Shown here one piece after another: positions 18,669 through 27,782 of a stretch of DNA of 64,000 bases. The stretch lies in the NCBI RefSeq assembly GCF_016907675.1, contig NZ_JAFBCJ010000001.1, forward strand, positions 3,286,001 to 3,350,000, given 5' to 3'. The DNA is from Geodermatophilus bullaregiensis. Its GTDB lineage: Bacteria; Actinomycetota; Actinomycetes; Mycobacteriales; Geodermatophilaceae. Each line of letters opens with the position of its first letter. The first letter of the stretch is position 1. The translations under genes and the position numbers were made by a program. The notes under the pieces were generated by a model. That model was given only the letters and a program-made list of their open reading frames with translations. It ran no database searches and was not told where the DNA came from.

Positions 18669-20354
18669 TCAGTCGGCGGGCTCGTCCACCCAGTCGGGAC
18701 CGTTGACCTCGCCGGGGCCGGCCAGGTCGGCGGCGTCGACGATCGTGTACGCGTAGCCCTGCTCGGCGAGGAAGCGCTGCCGGTGGGCGGCGTACTCGGC
18801 GTCGAGGGTGTCGCGGCTGACCACCGTGTAGAAGTGCGCCTGCCGGCCGTCGGCCTTGGGCCGCAGCACCCGCCCGAGCCGCTGGGCCTCCTCCTGCCGC
18901 GACCCGAAGGTCCCCGAGACCTGGACGGCGACCGCGGCCTCCGGCAGGTCGATGGAGAAGTTGGCGACCTTGGAGACGACGAGGGTCGTGACCTCGCCGG
19001 TGCGGAAGGCCTGGAACAGCCGCTCCCGCTCCCTGTTCGTCGTCGAGCCCTGGATCACCGGTGCGTCCAGCGCCCGGCCGAGCTCGTCGAGCTGGTCGAG
19101 GTAGGCGCCGATGACCAGCTTCTGCTCGCCGGGGTGCCGGTCGAGCACCCGCCGGATCACCGGCAGCTTCGACATCGCCGTCGCGGCGATCCGGTACCGC
19201 TCCTCGGGCTCGGCGACCGCGTAGGTCATCCGCTCCTCGTCGTCCAGGGCGACCCGCACCTCGATGCACTCGGCCGGCGCGATGTAGCCCTGCGCCTCGA
19301 TGTCGCGCCACGGGGCGTCGTAGCGCTTGGGCCCGATGAGCGAGAAGACGTCGTCCTCCCGGCCGTCCTCGCGCACCAGGGTGGCGGTCAGCCCGAGCCG
19401 GCGGCGGGACTGCAGGTCGGCGGTGAGCCGGAAGATCGGCGCGGGCAGCAGGTGCACCTCGTCGTAGACGATCAGGCCCCAGTCCTGCGCGTCGAACAGG
19501 TCCAGGTGCCGGTACTCGCCCTTGCGGCGGGTGGTGATCACCTGGTAGGTCGCGATGGTGACCGGGCGGATCTCCTTGCGCTCGCCGGAGTACTCGCCGA
19601 TCTCCTCCTCGGTCAGGGAGGTGCGCGCGATCAGCTCGCGCTTCCACTGCCGCCCGGAGACGGTGTTGGTCACCAGGATCAGCGTGGTCGCCTTGGCCTC
19701 GGCCATCGCCGCGGCCCCGACCAGCGTCTTGCCCGCGCCGCACGGCAGGACGACGACGCCCGAGCCGCCGGCCCAGAAGCCCTGGACGGCCTCGGACTGG
19801 TAGTCGCGCAGGTGCCAGCCGTCCTGGTCCAGCTCGATCGGGTGCGCCTGCCCGTCGACGTAGCCGGCGAGGTCCTCGGCCGGCCAGCCCACCTTGAGCA
19901 GCGCCTGCTTGAGCCGGCCGCGCTCGGAGGGGTGGACGACGACGGTGTCGGCGTCGATCCGGGCACCGAGCATCGGGGCCACCCGCTTGGAGCGGACGAC
20001 CTCCTCGAGCACCGCGCGGTCGGTGGTGGTGAGCACCAGCCCGTGCACCGGGTCGTTGGCCAGCGTCAGCCGGCCGAAGCGGTCCATCGTGTCGGCGACG
20101 TCGACCAGCAGCGCGTGCGGCACCGGGTAGCGCGAGTAGCGCACCAGGGCGTCGACGACCTGCTCGGCGTCGTGCCCCGCGGCGCGGGCGTTCCACAGCG
20201 CCAGCGGGGTGACCCGGTAGGTGTGCACGTGCTCGGGCGAGCGCTCGAGCTCGGCGAACGGCGCGATGGCCGCCCGGCACTCGCGCGCCTGCGGGTGGTC
20301 GACCTCGAGCAGCAGGGTCTTGTCCGACTGGACGATGAGCGGTCCGTCGTTCAC
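18669..20354 (-). CDS. DNA repair helicase XPB (ERCC3-like)
   Basis: 561 residues. Bacterial homologue of the archaeal/eukaryotic 3'-5' helicase XPB. Order: N-terminal XPB damage-recognition-like domain (about 10-180), LPCGAGKTLVGAA (Walker A, about 205), LIVYDEVHLLPAPIF (DEVH, about 290), GLTATLVREDGRE (motif III and RED motif), then the C-terminal RecA domain with SKVANFSIDLPEAAVAVQ and QRLGRVLRPK. GTG 20354 is preceded by AGAGG and GAGGAG at 11-13 nt. It follows the helicase-associated gene by 37 bp in the same direction, the arrangement I recall for M. tuberculosis Rv0861c/Rv0862c. Confidence 0.94.
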   Translation of the reverse strand: MNDGPLIVQSDKTLLLEVDHPQARECRAAIAPFAELERSPEHVHTYRVTPLALWNARAAGHDAEQVVDALVRYSRYPVPHALLVDVADTMDRFGRLTLANDPVHGLVLTTTDRAVLEEVVRSKRVAPMLGARIDADTVVVHPSERGRLKQALLKVGWPAEDLAGYVDGQAHPIELDQDGWHLRDYQSEAVQGFWAGGSGVVVLPCGAGKTLVGAAAMAEAKATTLILVTNTVSGRQWKRELIARTSLTEEEIGEYSGERKEIRPVTIATYQVITTRRKGEYRHLDLFDAQDWGLIVYDEVHLLPAPIFRLTADLQSRRRLGLTATLVREDGREDDVFSLIGPKRYDAPWRDIEAQGYIAPAECIEVRVALDDEERMTYAVAEPEERYRIAATAMSKLPVIRRVLDRHPGEQKLVIGAYLDQLDELGRALDAPVIQGSTTNRERERLFQAFRTGEVTTLVVSKVANFSIDLPEAAVAVQVSGTFGSRQEEAQRLGRVLRPKADGRQAHFYTVVSRDTLDAEYAAHRQRFLAEQGYAYTIVDAADLAGPGEVNGPDWVDEPAD

Positions 20355-20391
20355 GTGATGGGGAGCCTCTCCTCGGCGGGGGTCTGTCAGG

Positions 20392-22653
20392 TCAACCGCT
20401 GCCGGCGGCCGGTGCTTCCTCGTCGGCGAGCGCCACCGAGGTGATCCGGTGCACCGCGAAGGTGCGGTTCTCCTGCCGGCGCTCGTCCCAGCCCTGGAGG
20501 AAACCACCGCCCAGTGACACCGGCTGCACCACGCGCTGGCTGCCGCTGCCCTGGGCGTCGACGTAGCCCAGCCACACCGGCACGCCGTCGCGGATGGCCC
20601 GCGAGAGCAGCTCCAGCGTCCCGGCGGTGGTCACGCCCGGGACCTGCCGCACGGGGGCGGCCGGGCGGGCGGCCAGGGCGGCGTCACCGGCGCGGATCTC
20701 GCGGACGGTGGCGTCGGTCTCGGCCGGCGTCAGCGGCCGCCCGGCCGGTGACGGCGGCGGGCCGGGACGCCGGCCGGCCGCGCGGGGCCGGGCCGGCGGG
20801 CGGGTGAGGACCGCCCCGCCCGGCGACTCCCCGGCCGGTGCGTACCCGGCCGCCCGCAGCACGGTGAGCACCTCGTCGGCGCCCAGGCCGCTGACCAGCA
20901 CGCCCGGGGCCAGCCGGCGCAGCTCCGCGGGCGCCGTCCGCCGGTCGCCGAGCACCTGGGACAGCAGCCCGTGGTCGTCGGAGCGGACGTAGCACTCGAT
21001 CGCGCCCACCCGCAGCCGGCCGTGCTGGCGGGCGACGTCGTCGACCAGGTAGTCCAGCGCCTGCGGCACCGGCGTCCGCGAGGCGCGGGTGAACAGGTCG
21101 TGCAGGTCGGTGGCCGACCAGCCGGCGTCCAGCGCGCGCCGGATCGAGCCCTCCGACACCCGGAACACCGTCGCGCCACCCGAGGACTCGACGTCGGCCA
21201 CCACGGAGAGCGTGTCGGCGAGCCGGGCGACCAGCGGCCCCGGCGCGACGAGGGTCAGGTCGGGCTGGGCGAGCACGTGGTCGACCGGCTCGGGCAGCAG
21301 GCCCGCCATGCCGTCGGCGGCGCCCTCCTCGCCCCGCGCCAGCAGGCCGCGGCCGCCGCGGGACAGCACCCCGCCCACCAGGACGCCGATCCGCCCGGCC
21401 TCGGCGAGCACGTCGGGCACCGGCGCCAGCCGGTCGGCCCGCCGCGGGGTGCGCCAGCGCAGCAGCGTCACCAGGTCGTCGGGCGCCAGCCCCCGGCCCG
21501 GCGGGGAGTCGGCGAGGGCGGCCAGCGCCGAGCGGCGGATGCCCGGGGCGGTGTGCCGCACCAGGTCGGGGGAGAGCGCGTTGACCGCCTTGCCCGCGAC
21601 GTCGCGCTGCCCGACCAGCGAGGGCAGCCGGGTGCTCTCCAGCCAGCCGGCGGCCAGCGTCGCCCACCGGTCGGGCAGCGGCTGCTCCCGCCACAGGTCG
21701 AAGCCCCGCGTGGGCAGCCACTCGTCGCGGTGCGGACCGCCGACGTCGATCAGGCCGGCGCAGAACGCGAGCTCGAGCAGCCAGCCGGCGTCGGCCTCCG
21801 ACACCGACAGCGCCTTCGCCAGCCGCTTGCGGTCGCGCACGGCCACCCCGCCGCTGCGCAGCAGCCCGGCCGGCTCCTCCTCGAGCACCGCCAGGAGCTC
21901 GCCCACCCGCCCGACGGCCTCCAGCGCCGCCCCCGCGGCCTGCCGGTCGACGGCGGCCGGGTCGCGCTCGACGACGGCCGGCTCGGGGCGCAACCGCGGC
22001 GGCCCGTAGGGCTGGTCCCCCCGCAGCAGCAGGCCGATCTCGCGGGGCAGCTCGACGTTGAGCGCGTCGATCCGCGCCAGCAGCCCGGCCTGCAGCAGCC
22101 GGCGCGCCGGTGAGGCCGCGCCGGCGCCGGTCTCGGGCAGGTGGCCCACCGGCCGGTCGCCGGCCAGCCGCTCGAGCACCTCGCGCTCGGCCGGCTCCAG
22201 CGCGCCGACCGCGGCGGCCAGGTCGGCCGGCAGGGTCACCCGCAGCTCGGCCGCACGGCGGCCCAGCCCGGCGGGGTGGCGGACGGCGCGGCGCACCTGG
22301 TCCGGGGCGTGCAGGACGTCGTCGCCCCACAGCAGCGCCCGGGTGGTCAGCCGGTCGACCGCGGCGTCGACGACGTCGTCGGGCAGGCCGGGCAGCGCCG
22401 CGGCGACGTCCGCGGCCTCGACGCCGCCGGTCGGGGCCAGCAGGACGACGTCGAGCACCTGCAGGGTGGCCGCGTCGAGGTCGTCGAGCGCCCGGTCCAC
22501 CGAGACCGGGACCGCCAGCCGGCTGGCCAGCGCGACGACGTCCGAGGGTGCGGGCCGGGCGACGTCGGGCCGCGCGGCGAGGAGTGCCGCGAGCTGGGCG
22601 TCGCTGCGGGTGCGCAGCCACGCGGCCAGCGTGGCGGGACGGTCGGCAGGCAT
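20392..22653 (-). CDS. Helicase-associated protein with C-terminal WYL-like domain (XPB partner)
   Basis: 753 residues, Ala/Leu/Arg-rich, with winged-helix-like segments in the N-terminal two thirds. A C-terminal module (about 660-740) reads LSRAIRDGVPVWLGYVD, RVVQPVSLGGGFLQGWDE, RTFAVHRITSVAL, which has the WYL-domain pattern. The family is annotated in actinobacteria as 'helicase-associated domain' and is found next to XPB. It probably binds DNA or loads XPB (inference from linkage). The ATG at 22653 has TAGCGT 7 nt upstream (22661-22666) and no SD, so a leaderless transcript should drive both genes. The distal gene XPB is 37 bp downstream. Confidence 0.82.
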   Translation of the reverse strand: MPADRPATLAAWLRTRSDAQLAALLAARPDVARPAPSDVVALASRLAVPVSVDRALDDLDAATLQVLDVVLLAPTGGVEAADVAAALPGLPDDVVDAAVDRLTTRALLWGDDVLHAPDQVRRAVRHPAGLGRRAAELRVTLPADLAAAVGALEPAEREVLERLAGDRPVGHLPETGAGAASPARRLLQAGLLARIDALNVELPREIGLLLRGDQPYGPPRLRPEPAVVERDPAAVDRQAAGAALEAVGRVGELLAVLEEEPAGLLRSGGVAVRDRKRLAKALSVSEADAGWLLELAFCAGLIDVGGPHRDEWLPTRGFDLWREQPLPDRWATLAAGWLESTRLPSLVGQRDVAGKAVNALSPDLVRHTAPGIRRSALAALADSPPGRGLAPDDLVTLLRWRTPRRADRLAPVPDVLAEAGRIGVLVGGVLSRGGRGLLARGEEGAADGMAGLLPEPVDHVLAQPDLTLVAPGPLVARLADTLSVVADVESSGGATVFRVSEGSIRRALDAGWSATDLHDLFTRASRTPVPQALDYLVDDVARQHGRLRVGAIECYVRSDDHGLLSQVLGDRRTAPAELRRLAPGVLVSGLGADEVLTVLRAAGYAPAGESPGGAVLTRPPARPRAAGRRPGPPPSPAGRPLTPAETDATVREIRAGDAALAARPAAPVRQVPGVTTAGTLELLSRAIRDGVPVWLGYVDAQGSGSQRVVQPVSLGGGFLQGWDERRQENRTFAVHRITSVALADEEAPAAGSG

Positions 22654-22712
22654 CCGGTCAACGCTACGTCGGCGCGGGCGGCCCTGCCGCCGTCGCACCC
22701 GGTCCTGCCAGC

Positions 22713-23273
22713 ATGGAGGCCGTGCACCCGGCCGCCGACGACCCGCACACCCGCGCCGCGCTGGAGGGCTACCGGGCCGGTGCGCTGCGCTGGCTGGCCG
22801 GCGGGGTCATCGCCGTCGTCCTGGCCGTGCTGCTCGGCGCGGTGGCCATCAGCGTCGCGGAGGACCGCGGCCGCCCCCTGCCCCTCGTCGGCATGGTCGT
22901 GGTCGTGCTGGTCGTCGGCGGCCTCGCCGCCGCGGTGGCCGGGCTGGGCGGCCTGCTGCGGGCGCTGCGCTGGCGGCGGGGGCTGTCGGCCGTCGGGTGG
23001 CAGCGCGGGCTGCTGCGCATCGCCGGCCCGGCGATCGTCGCCTTCGAGCCCGAGGGCTACGACGAGTGGGACCCCGACGACGAGCCGGTGCGGCTGCGCC
23101 TGGTCAGCACCTCGGTGTGGCGCACCCGCCAGGTCCAGGACCTCGACGGCGGCGAGGTGCGCGCGGCGCCGGTCGGCAGCGGCCAGTGGGTGCTCACCGC
23201 CGAGGGCCTGCCCACCCTCTACGGCGCCCGCACCGCCGGCCGGTCCCGCCGCACTCCCCGCGATCGGGGGTGA
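22713..23273 (+). CDS. Two-TM membrane protein of unknown function
   Basis: 186 residues. Two hydrophobic segments at about 25-47 and 57-80 are followed by a soluble domain with WQRGLLRIAGPAIVAFEPEGYDEWDPDDEPV and a basic tail. The C-terminal domain should be cytosolic. It lies divergent from the XPB operon, with 59 bp between start codons. The ATG at 22713 and GTG at 22722 are both possible starts. No family recognised. Confidence 0.65.
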   Translation: MEAVHPAADDPHTRAALEGYRAGALRWLAGGVIAVVLAVLLGAVAISVAEDRGRPLPLVGMVVVVLVVGGLAAAVAGLGGLLRALRWRRGLSAVGWQRGLLRIAGPAIVAFEPEGYDEWDPDDEPVRLRLVSTSVWRTRQVQDLDGGEVRAAPVGSGQWVLTAEGLPTLYGARTAGRSRRTPRDRG

Positions 23274-23364
23274 TGCGGGTGCGGCTGCTGCGGGTAGTAC
23301 TCCGGGCACGCGAGAATGAGCCCGACGCGCACCCTCGGGGGTGCGCCCGGAGCACGGAGGCGAC

Positions 23365-23592
23365 ATGGCCAAGCGCAAGGAGAAGCACGCTCACCTGGTC
23401 GAGCCCACCTGGGGGCAGTCGGAGGACGCCGGGCCGCCGGTGACCGAGTTCCTCGGCGAGATGGCCGGCCCGCTGTCGCCGTTCGGCGAGGACCACAGCT
23501 TCCCGCTGCCGCCGGAGCGGATCCGCTACGCCCACCCCACCGACAAGCCCAACCGGGCCGGGGTGCAGCTCCCGGAGAACCGCCGGCGATGA
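23365..23592 (+). CDS. 75-residue hydrophilic protein coupled to the acyl-CoA ligase
   Basis: Starts [17 protein letters not shown] at the ATG at 23365, with GGAGG at 23356-23360. The sequence is charged and Pro-rich ([21 protein letters not shown]), without TM or Cys. Its stop overlaps the ATG of the ligase gene (ATGA, 23589-23592), so the two are translated together. Unknown family. Conserved coupling to the ligase would suggest a role in its regulation or assembly. Confidence 0.7.
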   Translation: MAKRKEKHAHLVEPTWGQSEDAGPPVTEFLGEMAGPLSPFGEDHSFPLPPERIRYAHPTDKPNRAGVQLPENRRR

Positions 23593-25244
23593 GCGGGCCC
23601 GCGCTGCCGTCCTACGCGAGCGGCACCTCGACCGTCCCCCTGCTCGGGGACACGATCGGTGCGGACCTGGACCGGACGGCGGCGCGGGTGGGCGACCACG
23701 AGGCGCTGGTCGAGTGCGCCACCGGCCGCCGCTGGACCTATCCGCAGCTGGTCGCCGACGTCGACGCCTGCGCCCTCGGCCTCGACGCCCTGGGCGCGCG
23801 GAAGGGTGACCGGGTCGGCATCTGGGCGCCCAACTGCGCCGAGTGGGTCTTCGTCCAGTACGGGACGGCGAAGCTCGGCGCGATCCTGGTCAACATCAAC
23901 CCCGCCTACCGCACGCACGAGCTGGCCTACGTGCTGAAGCAGGCCGGGATCTCGGTGCTCGTGGCCGCGCCGGAGTTCAAGACCAGCGACTACCGGGCGA
24001 TGGTGGCCGAGGTCCGCGGCGAGTGCCCGGACCTGCGTCAGGTCGTCTTCCTCGGCGACCCGGAGTGGGAGCGGCTGATGGCCACCGGCCGGGCCGCCGA
24101 CCGGGGGCTGCTGGCCGAGCGGGCCGCCGAGCTCTCGCCGGACGACCCGATCAACATCCAGTACACGTCGGGGACCACCGGCTTCCCCAAGGGCGCCACG
24201 CTCAGCCACCACAACCTGCTCAACAACGGCTTCTTCGTGGGCGAGGGCTGCGGCTACACCGAGGCCGACCGGATCTGCATCCCGGTGCCCTACTACCACT
24301 GCTTCGGCATGGGGATGGGCAACCTCGGCGCCACCAGCCACGGGGCGACGATGGTCGTCCCGGCGCCGGCCTTCGACCCGGCGGCCACCCTGCGGGCCGT
24401 GCAGGACGAGCGGTGCACGTCGCTCTACGGCGTCCCGACGATGTTCATCGCCGAGCTGGCGCTGCCCGACTTCGGCACCTACGACCTCTCCAGCCTGCGC
24501 ACCGGGATCATGGCCGGCTCGCCGTGCCCGGTGGAGGTGATGAAGCGGGTGGTCGCCGAGATGGGCATGGCCGAGGTGACCATCTGCTACGGCATGACCG
24601 AGACCTCCCCGGTTTCCACCCAGACCGGCGCCGACGACGACCTCGACCGCCGGACGTCGACCGTCGGGCGGGTGCACCCGCACCTGGAGGTCAAGGTGGT
24701 CGACCCCGCCACCGGCATCACCGTGCCGCGCGGGACGCCGGGGGAGTTCTGCACCCGCGGCTACTCGGTGATGCTCGGCTACTGGCAGCAGCCGGAGAAG
24801 ACCGCCGAGGTCATCGACGCCGCTCGCTGGATGCACACCGGCGACCTCGCCGTCATGGACGAGGCCGGTTACCTCAACATCGTCGGCCGGATCAAGGACA
24901 TGGTCATCCGCGGCGGGGAGAACGTGTACCCGCGCGAGGTGGAGGAGTTCCTCTACACCCACCCCGACGTCGTCGACGCGCAGGTGATCGGCGTCCCCGA
25001 CGAGCGCTACGGCGAGGAGCTCATGGCCTGGGTGCGGCTGCGCGAGGGCGCCGAGCCGCTGACCGCCGAGGCGCTGCGCGAGTTCTGCGCCGGCAAGCTG
25101 GCCCACTACAAGGTCCCGCGCTACGTCAAGGTCGTCGACGCGTTCCCGATGACGGTCACCGGCAAGGTCCGCAAGGTCGAGATGCGCGAGACCTCCGTCG
25201 AGGAGCTGGGCCTGCAGTCGGCCGCCGCGGTCCGCAACGCCTGA
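23589..25244 (+). CDS. Fatty-acyl-CoA synthetase (AMP-binding, FadD-like)
   Basis: 551 residues. Activates a carboxylic acid to acyl-AMP and then acyl-CoA. ANL-superfamily motifs: [17 protein letters not shown] (P-loop, about 185), [11 protein letters not shown] (about 335), [14 protein letters not shown] and [20 protein letters not shown] (hinge, about 425-455), and the catalytic lysine in [12 protein letters not shown] near 525. This matches medium/long-chain FadD or AcsA-like enzymes in length and motif spacing; chain-length preference is not visible. It is coupled to the 75-residue gene. Two hairpin elements fill the 123 bp after its stop. Confidence 0.9.
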   Translation: MSGPALPSYASGTSTVPLLGDTIGADLDRTAARVGDHEALVECATGRRWTYPQLVADVDACALGLDALGARKGDRVGIWAPNCAEWVFVQYGTAKLGAILVNINPAYRTHELAYVLKQAGISVLVAAPEFKTSDYRAMVAEVRGECPDLRQVVFLGDPEWERLMATGRAADRGLLAERAAELSPDDPINIQYTSGTTGFPKGATLSHHNLLNNGFFVGEGCGYTEADRICIPVPYYHCFGMGMGNLGATSHGATMVVPAPAFDPAATLRAVQDERCTSLYGVPTMFIAELALPDFGTYDLSSLRTGIMAGSPCPVEVMKRVVAEMGMAEVTICYGMTETSPVSTQTGADDDLDRRTSTVGRVHPHLEVKVVDPATGITVPRGTPGEFCTRGYSVMLGYWQQPEKTAEVIDAARWMHTGDLAVMDEAGYLNIVGRIKDMVIRGGENVYPREVEEFLYTHPDVVDAQVIGVPDERYGEELMAWVRLREGAEPLTAEALREFCAGKLAHYKVPRYVKVVDAFPMTVTGKVRKVEMRETSVEELGLQSAAAVRNA

Positions 25245-25245
25245 G

Positions 25246-25301
25246 GCCCCGTCCCGGGTCCCGCCCTGAGCTCGCGAAGGGTGGGGAGGACGGGGTCCTT
25301 C
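25246..25301 (+). repeat. GAGC-GCGA hairpin element, copy 1 (sense after fadD-like gene)
   Basis: Outer stem P1 is CCCCGTCC (25248-25255)/GGACGGGG (25289-25296). Inner stem P2 is CCCGCCCT (25261-25268)/AGGGTGGG (25279-25286). Apical loop GAGCTCGCGA (25269-25278). The 3' flank is TCCTTCC. The element starts 2 nt after the ligase stop codon. Confidence 0.75.
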
Positions 25302-25367
25302 CTCTGCCCCCGCCACCAGCAGGCTCGCGGCGGGACCCTGCAGGGGGCCGGCGGGGTCCTCCTCCGC
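25302..25367 (-). repeat. GAGC-GCGA hairpin element, copy 2 (inverted)
   Basis: Read on the minus strand: P1 GCCCCC/GGGGGC (25344-25349 with 25307-25312), then AGGGTCCCGCCGCGAGCCTGC, which matches the P2 and loop text of copy 6. The right half has drifted, so P2 pairs only over CCCGCC/GGCGGG. Its outer end touches the stop codon of the EEP gene. Confidence 0.6.
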
Positions 25368-26135
25368 TCACGTCACCCGGACGGGGACGACGAGCGCGCG
25401 GTGGTCCGACAGCGGCAGCCGGGGCGCCTCCGCCGCCCCGGTGGCCACCAGCCGCCCGCGGGCCAGCACGTGGTCGAGCTGCCGCGTGGGGGCGTGGGCC
25501 GGGAAGGTCGCGCCCGCGGCCAGTGACCGCAGGCCAGTGACCCGGGTGGCCTGCCGCGGCTCCATGTTCAGGTCGCCGAGCAGCACCAGTGGCTCGCGGG
25601 TGCCGGCCAGCGAGCGCACCAGCCGGCGCAGCTGGAAGGAGTTCCAGCCCGGGATGAACGACAGGTGGGTGGCGGCCACGGTGAACTGACCCTGCGGGCC
25701 GTCGAGCACGGCGGCCACGGCCACCCGCGGCTCGTCGCCGACCAGCTTCGGCGCCCGGGCACCCCGGAACCACACCGGCACCCGCCCGTTCAGCGCCGGC
25801 AGCCGCACCACCCGCCAGGACACCACCGGAAAGCGCGACAGCAGGGCGATGCCGTAGCTGGCCGAGCCGGGTTGCTCGTCACCGGTGGCGGCCATCCACG
25901 TGCCGCCGGGAGTGCCCGCCAGCGCGGCGACGAACTGCGAGTCGACCGCGCCCATCGCCTCGGCGGCCACCGCGGTGAGGTCGGCGTTCATCGAGCGCGG
26001 CTGGTCGCGGTCGACCTCCTGCAGACCGAGGACGTCGGCGTCCAGGGTCTTCACCCCGGCGGCCAGCCGGTCGACGTCGACCCGGTCGTCCACCGTCGAG
26101 CGCCCGTGCAGGATGTTGAAGGTCGCGATGCGCAC
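25368..26135 (-). CDS. Endonuclease/exonuclease/phosphatase (EEP) family protein
   Basis: 255 residues. EEP fold motifs: [11 protein letters not shown] at the start (metal-binding Asn), [13 protein letters not shown] (catalytic Glu, about 40), [10 protein letters not shown] (His, about 165), [10 protein letters not shown] (Asp/Asn, about 195), [10 protein letters not shown], and [13 protein letters not shown] (catalytic His). All metal and catalytic positions are present. Substrate could be nucleic acid, phospholipid or an inositol phosphate. No signal peptide, so it is cytosolic. GTG start. Confidence 0.85.
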   Translation of the reverse strand: MRIATFNILHGRSTVDDRVDVDRLAAGVKTLDADVLGLQEVDRDQPRSMNADLTAVAAEAMGAVDSQFVAALAGTPGGTWMAATGDEQPGSASYGIALLSRFPVVSWRVVRLPALNGRVPVWFRGARAPKLVGDEPRVAVAAVLDGPQGQFTVAATHLSFIPGWNSFQLRRLVRSLAGTREPLVLLGDLNMEPRQATRVTGLRSLAAGATFPAHAPTRQLDHVLARGRLVATGAAEAPRLPLSDHRALVVPVRVT

Positions 26136-26207
26136 GACGTCCTGCGTGCCCCGGCCGCCCCGTCCTCACGCGTGCGTGGCACGCCCGGTCGCGGGTAGCA
26201 GCCGGGC

Positions 26208-26777
26208 GTGCAGCCCTCCGACCGCGACGAGATCCGCGACCTCCTCAAGCGCACCGCCGTGGCCCTCAAGGAGGGCGGTGTCCCCTTCGCCCTGTGCGGT
26301 GGGTACGCCGCCTGGGTCCGCGGTGCCCCCGAGCCCGACCACGACGCCGACTTCCTCGTCCCCTCCGCCGAGGCCGAACGGGCGGTCAAGGTCCTCCACG
26401 ACGCCGGCCTGCAGGTCGAGGACCCGGCCGAGGACTGGCTGACCAAGGTCGTCCAGGGCAACTCGTTCGTCGACGTGCTGTGGCGCACCTGCGGCCACCC
26501 GGTGGAGAGCGACCTCATCGAGCGCGCCGAGGACAGGGCCGTGCTCTCGGTGCACATGCCCGTCCTCGCGGCCACCGACATCCTGGTCACCAAGCTCATG
26601 GCGCTCGACGAGCACTACTGCGACTTCTCCCGGCTGCTCCCGGTGGCGCGGGCGCTGCGCGAGCAGGTCGACTGGGCCACCGTCCGGCGCGAGGTCGCCG
26701 ACAACGACTTCGCCGTCGTCTTCCTCGACCTGCTCGGCCGCCTCGGGGTGGTCGGGGCGGAGGTCGGCGCGGGCTGA
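26208..26777 (+). CDS. Nucleotidyltransferase-fold protein
   Basis: 189 residues. [25 protein letters not shown] (two consecutive parts) carries the GG...DxD pattern of the minimal nucleotidyltransferase superfamily (about residues 27-50). The C-terminal half is helical. Homologues are described as AbiEii-like or 'nucleotidyltransferase family' proteins. No antitoxin-like partner lies beside it, so a toxin-antitoxin role is not supported. GTG start at 26208. Confidence 0.7.
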   Translation: MQPSDRDEIRDLLKRTAVALKEGGVPFALCGGYAAWVRGAPEPDHDADFLVPSAEAERAVKVLHDAGLQVEDPAEDWLTKVVQGNSFVDVLWRTCGHPVESDLIERAEDRAVLSVHMPVLAATDILVTKLMALDEHYCDFSRLLPVARALREQVDWATVRREVADNDFAVVFLDLLGRLGVVGAEVGAG

Positions 26778-26878
26778 GAGACCCGTCGACGCAGCGGCTA
26801 ACCTGGGCGGGAGCGGTGCGGGGGCACCGCCGTCGGCCGGCCCCCGGGGCCGGGACACCCGCGAGCGAGGGAACGAAC

Positions 26879-27274
26879 GTGCCCACCGGCAAGGTCAAGT
26901 GGTTCAACCCCGAGAAGGGCTTCGGCTTCCTCTCGCGCGAGGACGGTCCCGACGTCTTCGTGCACAAGGACGCCCTGCCGTCGGGCACCACCGAGCTCAA
27001 GCCGGGCCAGCGGGTGGAGTTCGGCATCGTCGCCGGCCGGCGCGGCGACCAGGCGCTGCAGGTCCGCGTCCTCGACCCGCTGCCGTCGGTGGCGGCCAAG
27101 GTCGCCGCGCAGCACCGCAAGAAGCCCGACGAGCTGGTCCCGATCATCGAGGACCTGATCAAGCTGCTCGACGACGTCTCGAACTCCCTGCGCCGCGGCC
27201 GGCACCCCGACCGCGCCGAGTCGCGCAAGGTGGCCGCGGTGCTGCGCGCGGTGGCCGGCGACCTCGAGGCCTGA
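26879..27274 (+). CDS. Cold-shock-domain protein with helical C-terminal extension
   Basis: 131 residues. The first 65 are a cold-shock domain: [20 protein letters not shown] contains RNP-1-like KGFGF, and VFVHKDAL is RNP-2. The rest, from about 70, is a helical, charged extension ([24 protein letters not shown]) not present in CspA. The combination resembles what I recall of M. tuberculosis Rv0871 (CspB). GTG at 26879 has GAGG 8 nt upstream. The protein should bind RNA and perhaps oligomerise via the extension. Confidence 0.85.
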   Translation: MPTGKVKWFNPEKGFGFLSREDGPDVFVHKDALPSGTTELKPGQRVEFGIVAGRRGDQALQVRVLDPLPSVAAKVAAQHRKKPDELVPIIEDLIKLLDDVSNSLRRGRHPDRAESRKVAAVLRAVAGDLEA

Positions 27275-27278
27275 GCCG

Positions 27279-27782
27279 TCAGCCGGCGGGGGTGACCGGG
27301 GCCGGTGACGGCGTCGGCTCGACCCCGACGTCGCCGCCGGCCCGCAGGAAGCCGATCGGCCACGCACCGGAGAGCACGCAGTCGCCGTGCTCGTCCTCGA
27401 CGACCACGAGGTAGAAGGCCGGCGGGACGACGTCGGAGCTGTTGATGCCGTCGAACCGGGCCTGTCCGTCCTCGACGTCGACCTCGCCGAGCCGCTGCTC
27501 CAGCCGCTCGTCGTAGACCTGCACGGCCCAGCCGTTGTCGGCGACCTCCTGCGGCACGGTGAGCACGATCGGGGTGTCGGGGGAGACCTCGACGACCGGC
27601 GGCTCGGTCTCGTAGCGCTGTCCCTCGCCGTCGCCGCAGTACTGGGTCGGCCGGGCGCTGACCTCCTGCGGCCCGGCCGTCACCGTCACGTCCGGCGGCG
27701 CCGAGGACCCGCCGGAGGTGCAGCCGGCCAGCGCAGCCGTCAGCACGCCGGCGAGCAGGACCCCGGTGCCCCTGCTGCTCAC
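27279..27782 (-). CDS. DUF2771-type lipoprotein
   Basis: 167 residues. The N-terminus GVLLAGVLTAALAGCTSGG has a lipobox (LAGC), so it is a secreted lipoprotein. The mature part has a Cys pair (TQYCGDGEG; GDCVLSGAWPIG) and a beta-rich domain. DUF2771 lipoproteins are encoded next to an Rv0876c-like transporter in many actinobacteria, as here. Its GTG overlaps the transporter stop (GTGA, 27779-27782), so the pair is an operon with the transporter first. Function unknown. Confidence 0.78.
   Translation of the reverse strand: MSSRGTGVLLAGVLTAALAGCTSGGSSAPPDVTVTAGPQEVSARPTQYCGDGEGQRYETEPPVVEVSPDTPIVLTVPQEVADNGWAVQVYDERLEQRLGEVDVEDGQARFDGINSSDVVPPAFYLVVVEDEHGDCVLSGAWPIGFLRAGGDVGVEPTPSPAPVTPAG

Noticed and set aside
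26208..26777. AbiEii-type toxin of a toxin-antitoxin pair
   Set aside because: Nucleotidyltransferase fold is clear, but no antitoxin-like gene is next to it.
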